23,649 nt of DNA from an uncultured Eubacteriales bacterium (GCA_900550775.1 URTH01000006.1:1-23649), one strand, 5' to 3'; counted from the first letter of the stretch, positions 1 through 7,827 are shown. Notes: a model not told the origin generated them from the letters alone. A program made the numbers and translations.

Positions 1-1349
1 CCGTCCGGCATGCCGCCGCCGAGCAAACCGCCACGGCGTTTCATTTTTTTACCCATTTTGCCGCCGAGCTGTTTCATCATCTTCTGCATCTGCTCAAACT
101 GCTTGATTAACGCATTCACTTCATGCATTCCGGTGCCGCTGCCCTTCGCGATCCGTTCCTTGCGGGACGGCGTCAGCTTATCGACAAGATCCCGCTCCCG
201 CGGTGTCATCGCCAGAATAATCGCCTCAATCCGCGCCAAATGCTTATCGTCGATATTCACATTCTTGAGCGCCTTGTCATTCATACCTGGAAGCATCTTC
301 AGCATATCGGAAATCGGCCCCATATTCTTCATCTGCTCCATCTGATCCAAAAAGTCGGTAAAGGTGAACTGCTGGGTACGCAGTTTCCGTTCCAGCTCCT
401 CCGCCTTTTTCATATCCAGCGCCTGTTCCGCCTTTTCAATCAGGCTGAGCATATCGCCCATTCCCAAAATTCTGGACGCCATCCGATCCGGATGAAACAC
501 CTCAAGATCGGTCAGCTTTTCGCCCATACCGCAGAACTTAATCGGCTTTTGCGTCACGGCACGCACCGAAAGCGCCGCACCGCCACGCGTATCGCCGTCC
601 AGCTTTGTCAAAACAACACCGCTGATGGCAAGGTCGCGGTTGAACGCGTCCGCCACATTCACGGCGTCCTGACCGGTCATGGCGTCTACCACCAAAAGGA
701 TCTCCGCAGGATCCACGGCACGGACAATCTCTTTAAGCTCTTCCATCAATGCCTCATCGATGTGCAGCCGCCCGGCTGTATCGATAATCAGCACGTCGTT
801 TGCATGTGCGATTGCGTGCGCAAGGCCGGCTTTTGCAATACCGACCGCGTCCTGACTTCCCTCCATCGCGAAAACAGGAAGCTCCAGCTTGCCGCCGACT
901 ACCTGCAGCTGCTTGACTGCCGCAGGACGGTAAACATCGCAGGCACAAAGCAGCGGACGCTTACCCTGCTTTTTTAAAAGTCCGCCGAGTTTTGCCGCCG
1001 TTGTCGTCTTACCGGCGCCCTGCAGACCGGCCATCATAATGACCGTAGGGGGCTTTGGTGAGATATTCAGCTTTTGTTCCGTACCGCCCATGAGCGAGAC
1101 AAGCTCCTCATTGACGATCTTGATGACCTGCTGCGCAGGGGTTAAGGATTCCATCACCTCGGCGCCGGAAGCACGCTCCGTCACCTGTTTGACAAAGTCC
1201 TTTACCACCTTAAAGTTTACGTCTGCCTCCAGCAGCGCAAGCTTCACTTCACGCATGGCGTCCTTTAAATCTTTTTCACTGACTTTTCCTTTTCCTTTTA
1301 ATTTTCGGAATGTGTTCTGTAATTTATCAGTCAAGCTTTCAAACGCCAT
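1..1349 (-). CDS. ffh: Signal recognition particle GTPase Ffh (C-terminus beyond left edge)
   Basis: Ffh is the protein subunit of the signal recognition particle. It binds 4.5S/scRNA and signal sequences of nascent membrane and secreted proteins and, with FtsY, delivers ribosomes to the membrane. The reading frame stays open from ATG at 1349 to base 1, giving 449 codons with no stop, so only the extreme C-terminus is missing. In order: an N-terminal helical N domain; the G domain with G1 GLQGAGKTT near residues 108-116, DTAGRL and TKLDG motifs; then the methionine-rich M domain (QMEQMKNMGPISDMLKMLPG, later MQKMMKQLGGKMGKKMK). The start is fixed by a GGAGG-like site before ATG. It lies 17 bases downstream of ylxM on the same strand and is probably cotranscribed with it. 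Identification is very secure; nothing in the sequence looks degraded. Confidence 0.97.
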   Translation of the reverse strand, partial: MAFESLTDKLQNTFRKLKGKGKVSEKDLKDAMREVKLALLEADVNFKVVKDFVKQVTERASGAEVMESLTPAQQVIKIVNEELVSLMGGTEQKLNISPKPPTVIMMAGLQGAGKTTTAAKLGGLLKKQGKRPLLCACDVYRPAAVKQLQVVGGKLELPVFAMEGSQDAVGIAKAGLAHAIAHANDVLIIDTAGRLHIDEALMEELKEIVRAVDPAEILLVVDAMTGQDAVNVADAFNRDLAISGVVLTKLDGDTRGGAALSVRAVTQKPIKFCGMGEKLTDLEVFHPDRMASRILGMGDMLSLIEKAEQALDMKKAEELERKLRTQQFTFTDFLDQMEQMKNMGPISDMLKMLPGMNDKALKNVNIDDKHLARIEAIILAMTPRERDLVDKLTPSRKERIAKGSGTGMHEVNALIKQFEQMQKMMKQLGGKMGKKMKRRGGLLGGGMPD

Positions 1350-1366
1350 TGCCGCACCTCCGTGAA

Positions 1367-1732
1367 CTATTCCTCGTTGATTTCGCCGATGATGATAAGA
1401 ATCCGATTGATTTTTCGTTTAATATCGTCGGAGAGATACCGCACATTCGGTGATGCCTCAACCTCTGAAATCAAATCGTCAATCTCACGCAATTTCTCTT
1501 TGATTCCCAAAAAACGCTGTGCCAAACCCAGTCGCTCCTCCACATCAAAAAGGATATGCTCGGCACGCTTAATATTATCGCGGACACCCTGACGGGTAAT
1601 CCCCATATGCTCTCCGATTTCAGACAGGGACAAATCCTCATTATAATAAAGATCCACACTCTCCGCCTGGCGGTCTGTCAGCATATTCCGGTAAATTGAG
1701 AATAAAAGCGCGATTTGAACATTCTTTTCCAT
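1367..1732 (-). CDS. ylxM: YlxM/p13-like helix-turn-helix protein
   Basis: A 121-residue protein of the YlxM/p13 family, small DNA-binding-like proteins found next to ffh or ftsY in Firmicutes and linked to the SRP pathway, with no firmly established biochemical role. The helix-turn-helix is visible at about residues 17-50: LTDRQAESVDLYYNEDLSLS, then EIGEHMGITRQGVRDNIKRAE, the sigma-70 region 4-like arrangement of the family. The C-terminal half is a charged helical stretch. The frame is open 28 codons further upstream, but ATG at 1732 is chosen because it follows GGAG at good spacing, begins at the family start, and the upstream part contains the promoter. It is the first gene of a ylxM-ffh unit. 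A perfect dyad sits at its transcription start, so self-regulation is possible but only inferred. Confidence 0.93.
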   Translation of the reverse strand: MEKNVQIALLFSIYRNMLTDRQAESVDLYYNEDLSLSEIGEHMGITRQGVRDNIKRAEHILFDVEERLGLAQRFLGIKEKLREIDDLISEVEASPNVRYLSDDIKRKINRILIIIGEINEE

Positions 1733-1754
1733 GCTCTCCACTCCGGTTCGGTTT

Positions 1755-1784
1755 GATCTGTAAAGTTTTTGCGCTTTACAGATC
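1755..1784. promoter_or_regulatory. Perfect 11-bp inverted repeat at the ylxM transcription start
   Basis: GATCTGTAAAG (1755-1765) and CTTTACAGATC (1774-1784) form a perfect dyad with an 8-base centre. It begins 3 bases downstream of the -10 box and spans the predicted start point. The transcript would begin inside the first arm, losing some stem pairs, so a protein-binding operator fits better than an mRNA hairpin. It has no T-tract, so it is not a terminator. The binding protein is unknown; YlxM itself, which carries a helix-turn-helix, is one candidate. Confidence 0.7.
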
Positions 1785-1787
1785 AAT

Positions 1788-1816
1788 ATTATACCGAAAC
1801 ACACAGAATCTGTCAA
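1788..1816 (-). promoter_or_regulatory. Consensus sigma-A promoter of ylxM-ffh
   Basis: Read on the minus strand, TTGACA (1811-1816) is followed by exactly 17 bases and TATAAT (1788-1793): a full match to the housekeeping consensus. The expected start point is near 1781. It directs transcription into ylxM and ffh. A full consensus often goes with repression, and an operator-like dyad overlaps the start point. Confidence 0.9.
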
Positions 1817-1863
1817 GCATTTTTTACAAAAAAACAGGATATTTTTTAGGAAAATCTCTGATT

Positions 1864-3138
1864 TTATTCTACAAAATCAAATTCAATTCCATACATCCGC
1901 ACGGTGTCTCCCTCCTGGATTCCGGCCGCTTTCAAACGGTCGATCACACCGCTTTTGATCAGCGCACGCTGAAAATACTGCAGTGACTCATAATCGTCAA
2001 AATTGGTTGACCCGACAATTTTCCGCACGCGCAGACCCTCTACCTCGTACGCATCCTCCACACGGCTAACCGTAATGGTATCATCGCGGCGCACCAAATC
2101 GGGGTCATACATCTCGTATTCGTCCCCATCCCCGGTCTTGGGCATTTTAGAAAGCGTCTCCCAGGTATAATGCAGCACCTCGGAAATCCCCTTTTTCGTC
2201 GCGGCCGAGATCGGGAACACGCGATACCCCTCCTTCTCCAGACGATCGCGAAAGACTGCAAAGTTTTCGTCAAATCCGGGGATATCACTCTTGTTTGCCA
2301 GTACAATCTGCGGTTTTTCCGCAAGCTTTTCGCTGTAAAGCTTAAGTTCACGGCAGATCGCGTCAAAATCCTCCAGCGGATCGCGCCCCTCTATCCCCGA
2401 AACATCCACGATATGCAAAAGCAGCCGCGTCCGTTCCACATGGCGCAAAAACTCATGGCCGAGGCCGACCCCCTCATGGGCGCCCTCGATAATGCCCGGA
2501 ATATCCGCGATAACAAAGCCGCAGCCGTCCCCCATATCTACCACGCCCAGATTCGGCTTCAGGGTGGTAAAGTGATAGTTTGCGATTTTAGGCCGTGCGT
2601 CACTGACAATGGATAAAAACGTTGATTTTCCCACGTTCGGAAAGCCCAAAAGCCCCACATCCGCAATCAGTTTCAGCTCCAAGGTCACGGTATATTCCTC
2701 ACCCGGCATACCGGCCTTTGCAAACTTCGGCGTCTGCCTGGTTGCCGTTGCAAAATGAGAGTTGCCCCAGCCGCCGCTGCCGCCGCGGGCCGCAACCTTG
2801 CGCTGGCCGTCCTCTTTCATGTCGCAAATCACCAGACCGCTCTCCGCCTCACGGATCAAGGTGCCGACCGGTACGCGCACCTCCAAATCCGCGCCGCATT
2901 TTCCGTTACGCTTGGCATCGCGGCCATTGCCGCCATTTTCGGCCAGGTATTTGCGCTTATAACGAAAATCCATCAGCGTATTGATGTTTTTATCCGCCAC
3001 AAAGATGACGCTGCCGCCGCGGCCGCCATCGCCGCCGTCAGGGCCGCCTGCCGCAACATATTTTTCACGGTGAAAGGTCACCGCTCCGTTGCCGCCGTCG
3101 CCGCCTTTGATAAATATTTTCGCCAGATCGGAAAACAT
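1864..3138 (-). CDS. obg: GTPase Obg (CgtA), ribosome assembly
   Basis: A 424-residue Obg GTPase, acting in late 50S assembly and in stress and growth control. Domains in order: glycine-rich OBG fold at about residues 1-158 (KGGDGGNGAV, GGPDGGDGGRGG); G domain with G1 GFPNVGKS 165-172, G2 TTL 191-193, G3 DIPG 212-215, G4 NKSD 282-285 and G5 SAA 311-313; and a C-terminal OCT domain from about residue 345 to the end, as in Gram-positive Obg. Length and all motifs are normal. ATG at 3138 follows a strong AGGAGG site. In many Firmicutes obg is cotranscribed with rplU-rpmA. Here a strong terminator (3279-3308) separates it from rpmA, so it probably has its own promoter in the 140 bases before it, or depends on readthrough. 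Confidence 0.98.
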   Translation of the reverse strand: MFSDLAKIFIKGGDGGNGAVTFHREKYVAAGGPDGGDGGRGGSVIFVADKNINTLMDFRYKRKYLAENGGNGRDAKRNGKCGADLEVRVPVGTLIREAESGLVICDMKEDGQRKVAARGGSGGWGNSHFATATRQTPKFAKAGMPGEEYTVTLELKLIADVGLLGFPNVGKSTFLSIVSDARPKIANYHFTTLKPNLGVVDMGDGCGFVIADIPGIIEGAHEGVGLGHEFLRHVERTRLLLHIVDVSGIEGRDPLEDFDAICRELKLYSEKLAEKPQIVLANKSDIPGFDENFAVFRDRLEKEGYRVFPISAATKKGISEVLHYTWETLSKMPKTGDGDEYEMYDPDLVRRDDTITVSRVEDAYEVEGLRVRKIVGSTNFDDYESLQYFQRALIKSGVIDRLKAAGIQEGDTVRMYGIEFDFVE

Positions 3139-3202
3139 ATTGCCACCTCCTGTCTTTTATTTTCACCATTTTAGGGTTTTTAAAACAGCCTTCGCTCCAA
3201 CC

Positions 3203-3244
3203 GATCCACAATAATCCGATAAATCCGTTTATCCGCAATAATCC
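3203..3244. repeat. Clustered ATCC direct repeats and dyad upstream of obg
   Basis: Within 42 bases the tetramer ATCC occurs five times. A 14-base direct repeat, ATCCRCAATAATCC (3204-3217 and 3231-3244, one mismatch), flanks a perfect dyad GATAAA-TCCG-TTTATC (3218-3233). It lies between the rpmA terminator and obg, where an obg promoter or control site would be expected. I see no convincing -35/-10 pair there. The role is unknown; a binding site is an inference. Confidence 0.5.
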
Positions 3245-3278
3245 AAAACCCGTTTTCATTTCGACTGTTTTCAAACCG

Positions 3279-3308
3279 AAAAAAGGGGCGGCGTCCGCCA
3301 CCCCTTTT
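3279..3308 (-). terminator. Rho-independent terminator after rpmA
   Basis: On the minus strand a 13-bp stem (arms 3281-3293 and 3296-3308, one G-U pair, 2-base loop) is followed by six T residues (complement of 3279-3284). It starts 9 bases after the rpmA stop codon and ends the rplU-rpmA transcript before obg. Confidence 0.92.
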
Positions 3309-3317
3309 ATGCTTTCA

Positions 3318-3578
3318 TTACTGAGCGATCTCGTAAACAGATACCTGTTTTTTCGTCTTGCCCTTACGCTCGAACTTTACTTTGCCGTCGATCAGTGCAA
3401 AGAGGGTATCGTCGGTGCCTTTTCCAACGTTGATACCGGGATGAATCTTCGTACCTCTCTGACGAACCAGGATATTACCGGCCAAAACAGCCTGACCGTC
3501 GCCCTTCTTCACGCCAAGGCGTTTGGACTCGGAATCTCTGCCGTTTTTGGTACTACCCATACCTTTCTTATGAGCCAT
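3318..3578 (-). CDS. rpmA: 50S ribosomal protein L27, mature-type N-terminus
   Basis: L27 (86 residues) lies near the peptidyl transferase centre of the large subunit, its N-terminal tail reaching towards the P-site tRNA. The family pattern is complete: [20 protein letters not shown], then [24 protein letters not shown] and GTDDTLFAL. Many Firmicutes L27 proteins carry about nine extra residues that the protease Prp removes; here the protein starts directly at the mature-type AHKKG. The upstream codons in this frame (K-G-V-R-N) do not encode such an extension. ATG at 3578 follows AAAGGAG. It lies 64 bases after rplU, a gap too small for the prp gene usually found between them. Terminated by 3279-3308. 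Confidence 0.98.
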   Translation of the reverse strand: MAHKKGMGSTKNGRDSESKRLGVKKGDGQAVLAGNILVRQRGTKIHPGINVGKGTDDTLFALIDGKVKFERKGKTKKQVSVYEIAQ

Positions 3579-3642
3579 GTTTTCTCACTCCTTTATACCA
3601 ATCTGAAAGAAACGGTTTGACACTCGTGTGCCTAATCCCGTA

Positions 3643-3951
3643 TTAGCCATTGATGGCCGTAATCTCTACTTTTGTATAAGGCTGTCTGTGACCCTGTTTT
3701 TTGTGATAGCCCTTTTTGGACTTATACTTATACACAATCACTTTCTTTGCCTTGCCCTGCTTTGCAACAGATGCGGTTACGGTAGCGCCGTCCACATAAG
3801 GAGCGCCAACCTTGAAATCCTCACCGCCGACAACCAAAACCTTATCAAACGTAACGGTGCTGCCAGCCTCAGCGTCCAGCTTTTCGATGAAAACGACATC
3901 GCCCTGCTGTACCTTGTACTGCTTACCACCGGTTTCAATCACTGCGTACAT
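3643..3951 (-). CDS. rplU: 50S ribosomal protein L21
   Basis: L21 (102 residues) is a 23S rRNA-binding protein of the large subunit. The family N-terminus [18 protein letters not shown] is clear, as is the C-terminal basic loop [19 protein letters not shown]. The frame is open 22 codons further upstream, but ATG at 3951 is the family start and follows AGGAGGG; the upstream part is the untranslated leader. First gene of an rplU-rpmA transcript with its own promoter at 4057-4085. Length is normal. Confidence 0.98.
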   Translation of the reverse strand: MYAVIETGGKQYKVQQGDVVFIEKLDAEAGSTVTFDKVLVVGGEDFKVGAPYVDGATVTASVAKQGKAKKVIVYKYKSKKGYHKKQGHRQPYTKVEITAING

Positions 3952-4050
3952 ATTCGTAATCCCTCCTATTACCCAAGACTCGCCATATAAGGTGTCCCGT
4001 CCGACTGCATGAATCAAAACGGAAAACTTAAACCTCTTCTGCGCGGTTAC
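3952..4050 (-). promoter_or_regulatory. Candidate L21 leader in the rplU 5' UTR
   Basis: The predicted transcript carries about 99 untranslated bases before rplU. On the minus strand it contains GGACACCTTATATGGCGAGT, which can fold with a stem between 3994-3998 and 3975-3979 and inner CC/GG pairs, ending just before the ribosome binding site. Firmicutes rplU genes often have an autoregulatory L21 leader in this position, and the conserved-looking core agrees with that. The family match is from memory and position; a covariance-model search with the Rfam L21 leader would decide it. Confidence 0.55.
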
Positions 4051-4056
4051 CGAAAC

Positions 4057-4085
4057 ATTGTACCATACTCCATTTTATTTGTCAA
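4057..4085 (-). promoter_or_regulatory. Sigma-A promoter of rplU-rpmA
   Basis: Minus strand TTGACA (4080-4085), 17-base spacer, TACAAT (4057-4062): five of six -10 positions and all -35 positions match consensus. Expected start near 4050, giving the 99-base rplU leader. Confidence 0.88.
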
Positions 4086-4114
4086 CACCAAATTCACAAT
4101 TTTATGTCCTGTTT

Positions 4115-4498
4115 TTAAACACGTTTTCCGTGCATACTTTGGTGCTCGCGATAAACCTCCTCCATAAGCGCTGTAAAGCTCCAGTCCCGGTTGGTCGGCG
4201 TCATCATCGCCTTCACCGGAATCGGCGCGATCCTTTTTCTCTGAAACGCGCCCATCAGAAGATCAAACTGCACCTTGCTCAAATCGCACATGAGAAGGAA
4301 CTCACCGTACGCGCCCTGCGGCATATCCGCCGCGGGTTCCGCGCTTTCATAGCCGGAAAGCCCGGCAAGGTAACCCACTTTTTGATGGATTTCCTCCGGC
4401 GCAACTTCCTTCACCGCGATGCGCAGCGGCGCTGCCACGGCACGCAGCTGTGCCATCTTTTGTGTTCCGATCTTATAACATAAAATGCTTGCTTTCAT
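4115..4498 (-). CDS. DUF3783 domain-containing protein
   Basis: A 127-residue protein of unknown function. The C-terminal half has the DUF3783 pattern as I know it: GEFLLMCDLSKVQFDLLMGA (about residues 65-84), then PIPVKAMMTPTNRDWSFTAL and a charged tail. The N-terminal half resembles a small alpha/beta fold starting MKASILCYKIG. No signal peptide or membrane segment is seen. It starts 5 bases after the mnaA stop codon with only a weak AGGTAG site, so translation is probably coupled to mnaA. It is the last gene of the long minus-strand run; no clear terminator follows. Its place after the glycan genes does not by itself show a role in that pathway. Confidence 0.8.
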   Translation of the reverse strand: MKASILCYKIGTQKMAQLRAVAAPLRIAVKEVAPEEIHQKVGYLAGLSGYESAEPAADMPQGAYGEFLLMCDLSKVQFDLLMGAFQRKRIAPIPVKAMMTPTNRDWSFTALMEEVYREHQSMHGKRV

Positions 4499-4503
4499 AT
4501 CGT

Positions 4504-5634
4504 CTACCTGTTTTTTGAAAATCTTTCTATAATCGCATCCACGATTCTGCCGGATGCAAGGCCGTCCCCGTACGGGTTCACTGCCTTTGCCATACGGTGG
4601 TAGGCGTTTTCGTCCGTCAAAAGTTCGGATGCCATGCGCACAATCGTATCCTTATCCACTCCGGCAATCTTCACCGTACCGGCATCAACCGCCTCCGGCC
4701 GCTCGGTCTCTCCGCGCAGAACCAGCACCGGCTTTCCGAGCGACGGTGCTTCCTCCTGCAAGCCGCCGGAATCTGTCAAAACCATAAATCCGCGCTGAAT
4801 CGCGTTATGCAGTTCGTCGGCATTGACCGGCTCAATCAGCTTTACCCGATCCATGTTGCCCAGGATCTCATAGGCCACCTCCCGTACGGCAGGGTTTAAA
4901 TGCACCGGATACACAACCTCAATATCGTCAAAGGTTTCGACCAGTTCGCGTACCGCCGTGCAGATATTGCGCAGCGGCTGACCCAGATTTTCGCGGCGGT
5001 GCGCCGTCATCACAATCACACGCTTGGTGTCCCACGGCATTTTGGCAAGTGTCGGATCCTTAAAGGTATAATCCTCACGCACAGTTGTTTTCAGCGCGTC
5101 AATCACCGTGTTGCCCGTCACAAAAATATCCGCGTCACTGACGCCCTCACGGAGCAGATTCTGCCGGTTGCGCTCGGTCGGTGCAAAATGCATGTCCGCG
5201 ATCACGCCGGTCAGACGGCGGTTGATTTCCTCCGGGAACGGCGCGTACTTATCATAGGTACGAAGCCCGGCCTCCACATGGCCGACCGCAATCTGGTTAT
5301 AGAACGCTGCAAGACTTCCGACAAAGGTGGTAGAAGTATCACCGTGTACCAGCACGATATCCGGCTTTGCCTCCTTCATCACCCGATCCAGCCCCTCCAG
5401 CGAATGGCCGACGATCTCCACCAGAGTCTGGCGCTGTTTCATAATATTTAAGTCAAAATCCGGCGTGATATGAAAAATCTCAAGCACCTGATCGAGCATC
5501 TGCCGATGCTGCGCCGTCACGCAGACAATGGAGTCAATAATATCGCTATGCTTTTCCAGTTCCTTCACCAGCGGCGCCATTTTGATTGCCTCCGGCCGCG
5601 TGCCGAAAACCGTCATTACTTTGATTTTATTCAT
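4504..5634 (-). CDS. mnaA: UDP-N-acetylglucosamine 2-epimerase (non-hydrolysing)
   Basis: A 376-residue cytoplasmic enzyme interconverting UDP-GlcNAc and UDP-ManNAc, the latter a precursor of teichoic acid linkage units and other envelope polymers. Family motifs: FGTRPEAIKMAPL (residues 10-22), HGDTSTTF (97-104), HVEAGLR (119-125), PFPEEINR (132-139), TAHRREN in the middle, and TDSGGLQEEAPSLGKPVLVLR in the C-terminal nucleotide-binding half. The frame is open 14 codons upstream, but ATG at 5634 follows GGAGGAAAAGAAG and gives the family start MNKIKVMTVFGTRP. The start overlaps the end of tagO by 8 bases, so the two are translationally coupled. The alternative name is wecB; mnaA fits the Gram-positive context. 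Confidence 0.95.
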   Translation of the reverse strand: MNKIKVMTVFGTRPEAIKMAPLVKELEKHSDIIDSIVCVTAQHRQMLDQVLEIFHITPDFDLNIMKQRQTLVEIVGHSLEGLDRVMKEAKPDIVLVHGDTSTTFVGSLAAFYNQIAVGHVEAGLRTYDKYAPFPEEINRRLTGVIADMHFAPTERNRQNLLREGVSDADIFVTGNTVIDALKTTVREDYTFKDPTLAKMPWDTKRVIVMTAHRRENLGQPLRNICTAVRELVETFDDIEVVYPVHLNPAVREVAYEILGNMDRVKLIEPVNADELHNAIQRGFMVLTDSGGLQEEAPSLGKPVLVLRGETERPEAVDAGTVKIAGVDKDTIVRMASELLTDENAYHRMAKAVNPYGDGLASGRIVDAIIERFSKNR

Positions 5635-6730
5635 CCTTCTTTTCCTCCATATAAGATAAATCCCGGTTATCGTCACTGTGCAGCGAGGGGTCTTTCAGCT
5701 CTCCCATCAGATGCAGGGACACCAGTATAATAAGCAGTACCGCCAAAATCAACAAAATACCGCGCAGATACCCCTTGATCGAGACAACCACGGCAGTCAG
5801 ACACAAAACGGCCGTCAGCGTATACAAAATCGCAACCGTCTTTCGCTGCGAAAAGCCCATATCCAACAGCCGGTGATGCAAATGGCCGCGATCCGGCGAC
5901 ATCGGCGATCTGCCGGTTAAAATGCGGCGTATAATCGCAAACATCGTATCAAAAATCGGCAGTCCCAGCACCAAAAGCGGAATCGCAAACGAGATGATGG
6001 CCGATAGCTTTAAGACGCCCTGAATGGAGATACAAGCCAGGATAAAGCCCAGAAACAGTGCGCCGGTGTCTCCCATAAAGATTTTGGCCGGGTTAAAGTT
6101 ATACGGCAAAAACCCAAAACCGGCGCCGGCAACCGCCGCCGTCAGAATCGCCACATTGGAGTTATTGCTGATCAGCGTCAGCGCCAAAAGCGACATGGAG
6201 GCGATGGACGATACGCCGACCGCCAGGCCGTCCAGGCCGTCAATCAGGTTGACCGCATTACAGATTCCCACAATCCAGATAACCGAAACCGCAACCGAAA
6301 CCCAGTAATTCAGCACGATATACGGCGCACCGAACCAATGGGAAAAGGGGTTGGCAAAGTGTGCGATCCGAACGCCGGAATAGACCACCACGGTTGCCGC
6401 AATGATCTGACAAAGCAGCTTGACAATCGGCCGCATATCCGTCATATCGTCGATAACGCCGACCGTAACAATAATGACGCAGCCGATTAAGATGCCCATG
6501 GTCTCGTGGTCGATGGTTGCAAAGCACAAGACACTGACAATAAATCCGTAAAAAATTGCAAGACCGCCAATCAGCGGAATCGGCTTTTTATGCACCCGTC
6601 TGGCGTCCTTTGGGACATCGATGGCATTGATTTTATGGGCAAGCGAAATCACCATCGGGGTCGCCGCAAAGGAAATCAGCCCTGCAACCAGCAACGCCAG
6701 ACACACATAGAGATTTTGATCAAAAAGCAT
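5627..6730 (-). CDS. tagO: Undecaprenyl-phosphate GlcNAc-1-phosphate transferase (TagO/WecA family)
   Basis: A 367-residue polytopic membrane protein of the MraY/WecA superfamily that moves GlcNAc-1-phosphate from UDP-GlcNAc to undecaprenyl phosphate, the first step of wall teichoic acid and related glycans. Visible: Mg-binding DD at residues 94-95 (GVIDDMTDMRP), NLIDGLDGLA (161-170), MGDTGA (219-224), and the RGHLHHRL loop (281-288) that marks the GlcNAc-specific TagO/WecA branch rather than MraY. About ten hydrophobic segments run from residue 7 to about 345, then a short acidic cytoplasmic tail. ATG at 6730 follows AGGAGGAAGCAAAC. It overlaps mnaA, so substrate for lipid-linked glycan synthesis is made by neighbours. 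No other teichoic acid genes are in the window, so the final polymer is unknown. Confidence 0.93.
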   Translation of the reverse strand: MLFDQNLYVCLALLVAGLISFAATPMVISLAHKINAIDVPKDARRVHKKPIPLIGGLAIFYGFIVSVLCFATIDHETMGILIGCVIIVTVGVIDDMTDMRPIVKLLCQIIAATVVVYSGVRIAHFANPFSHWFGAPYIVLNYWVSVAVSVIWIVGICNAVNLIDGLDGLAVGVSSIASMSLLALTLISNNSNVAILTAAVAGAGFGFLPYNFNPAKIFMGDTGALFLGFILACISIQGVLKLSAIISFAIPLLVLGLPIFDTMFAIIRRILTGRSPMSPDRGHLHHRLLDMGFSQRKTVAILYTLTAVLCLTAVVVSIKGYLRGILLILAVLLIILVSLHLMGELKDPSLHSDDNRDLSYMEEKKDE

Positions 6731-6825
6731 GTTTGCTTCCTCCTGTTCCAGCCGAAAACGAAAATCCGCCTCCCAGCATCGGAGCCTGAATGATCCTCTT
6801 TCGGCTTTTCATCCCGGCAAGCCGC

Positions 6826-7827
6826 CTACGGCTGGATAAATCCAACCTTGCGGTAAACCTTGGACAGCGTTTTCATTGCCGTCTTTGCCGCAACCTCCGC
6901 GCCGCGGCGATAGACCTGCTCTAAATAATCCTTGTTCGCCATGAGATCCCGATATCTTTCCTGTATCGGCCGCAGAGTCTCTGCCACTGCCTCGGCAACC
7001 GCAGCCTTAAAATCGCCGTAGCCCTTGCCGTCAAACAAAACCTCGATCTCATCCATACTCTTACCGGTCACCGCAGAATAGATGCTCATCAGATTCTCGA
7101 TGCCCTCTTTTCCCTCACCGCGCTTGACCGCACTGCCGGAATCCGTAACCGCACGCTTGATTTTGCGTACCACGGCATCGATCGGATCAAGCAGCAAAAT
7201 GTAGCCGTTTTCATTCGGATCCGACTTGGACATCTTTTGCGTGGGATCCTGAAGGCTCATGATTCTGGCACCGACTTTCGGGATATATCCCTCCGGCACC
7301 TTAAAGGTCTCACTGTATGCGTTGTTAAAACGGTTTGCAAGGTCGCGCGTCAGCTCCAAATGCTGGCGCTGATCCTCACCAACCGGTACCAGATCCGCCT
7401 GATAAAGCAGGATGTCCGCCGCCATCAGCGAGGGATAGGTAAATAACCCGGCATTGATATTATTCTCATGCTTTCTGGATTTATCCTTAAACTGCGTCAT
7501 ACGGGAAAGCTCACCCATATACGTGTTACAGGTCAAGACCCAGGAAAGCTGCGCATGCGCCGGAACGTGGGACTGGAAAAAGACCGGGCTCTTTTCCGGG
7601 TCAATGCCGCACGCCAAAAACAGCGCCAGCAAATCCATTGCGTTCTTCCGAAAATCCTTCGGCACCTGGCGCACCGTAATGGTATGAAGATCCGCCAGCA
7701 TAAAATAACATTCGTATGTGTCGTCCGTCTGCAAATCCACCCAGCTGCGCAGCGCACCAACATAGTTTCCGAGCGTCAGGGCGCCGGAGGGCTGGATTCC
7801 GCTTAATATTCTCTTCTTCTCTGCCAT
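6826..7827 (-). CDS. trpS: Tryptophanyl-tRNA synthetase
   Basis: A 333-residue class I synthetase that charges tRNA-Trp. The HIGH-type signature appears as PSGALTLGNY (residues 13-22) and KMSKS at 198-202 (DPTQKMSKSDPNE). GEDQRQHLELTRDLANRFN is also typical of TrpS. Length is normal for the bacterial enzyme. A GTG at 7836 lies in frame, but ATG at 7827 is preferred since AGGTG lies 6 bases before it. It starts one base after the aminotransferase stop codon, so no room exists for a T-box leader or a separate promoter close by; expression appears tied to the upstream genes. Confidence 0.97.
   Translation of the reverse strand: MAEKKRILSGIQPSGALTLGNYVGALRSWVDLQTDDTYECYFMLADLHTITVRQVPKDFRKNAMDLLALFLACGIDPEKSPVFFQSHVPAHAQLSWVLTCNTYMGELSRMTQFKDKSRKHENNINAGLFTYPSLMAADILLYQADLVPVGEDQRQHLELTRDLANRFNNAYSETFKVPEGYIPKVGARIMSLQDPTQKMSKSDPNENGYILLLDPIDAVVRKIKRAVTDSGSAVKRGEGKEGIENLMSIYSAVTGKSMDEIEVLFDGKGYGDFKAAVAEAVAETLRPIQERYRDLMANKDYLEQVYRRGAEVAAKTAMKTLSKVYRKVGFIQP

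Noticed and set aside
123-977. Long plus-strand open frame (284 codons) opposite ffh
   Set aside because: It is the shadow of ffh, with histidine/arginine-rich low-complexity composition, no ribosome site and no recognisable family.
3952-4017. N-terminal extension of L21 by 22 codons in an open frame
   Set aside because: Ribosomal L21 starts at MYAVIETGG, with a strong ribosome site directly before that ATG; the extension lies in the leader.
4018-4110. Possible terminator after the DUF3783 gene
   Set aside because: No stem of useful length was found; this stretch is explained by the rplU promoter.
6750-6806. Inverted repeat AGCCGAAA/TTTCGGCT between trpS and tagO
   Set aside because: Arms are only 8 bp with a loop of about 41 bases and no T-tract on the minus strand, so it is too weak to call a terminator.
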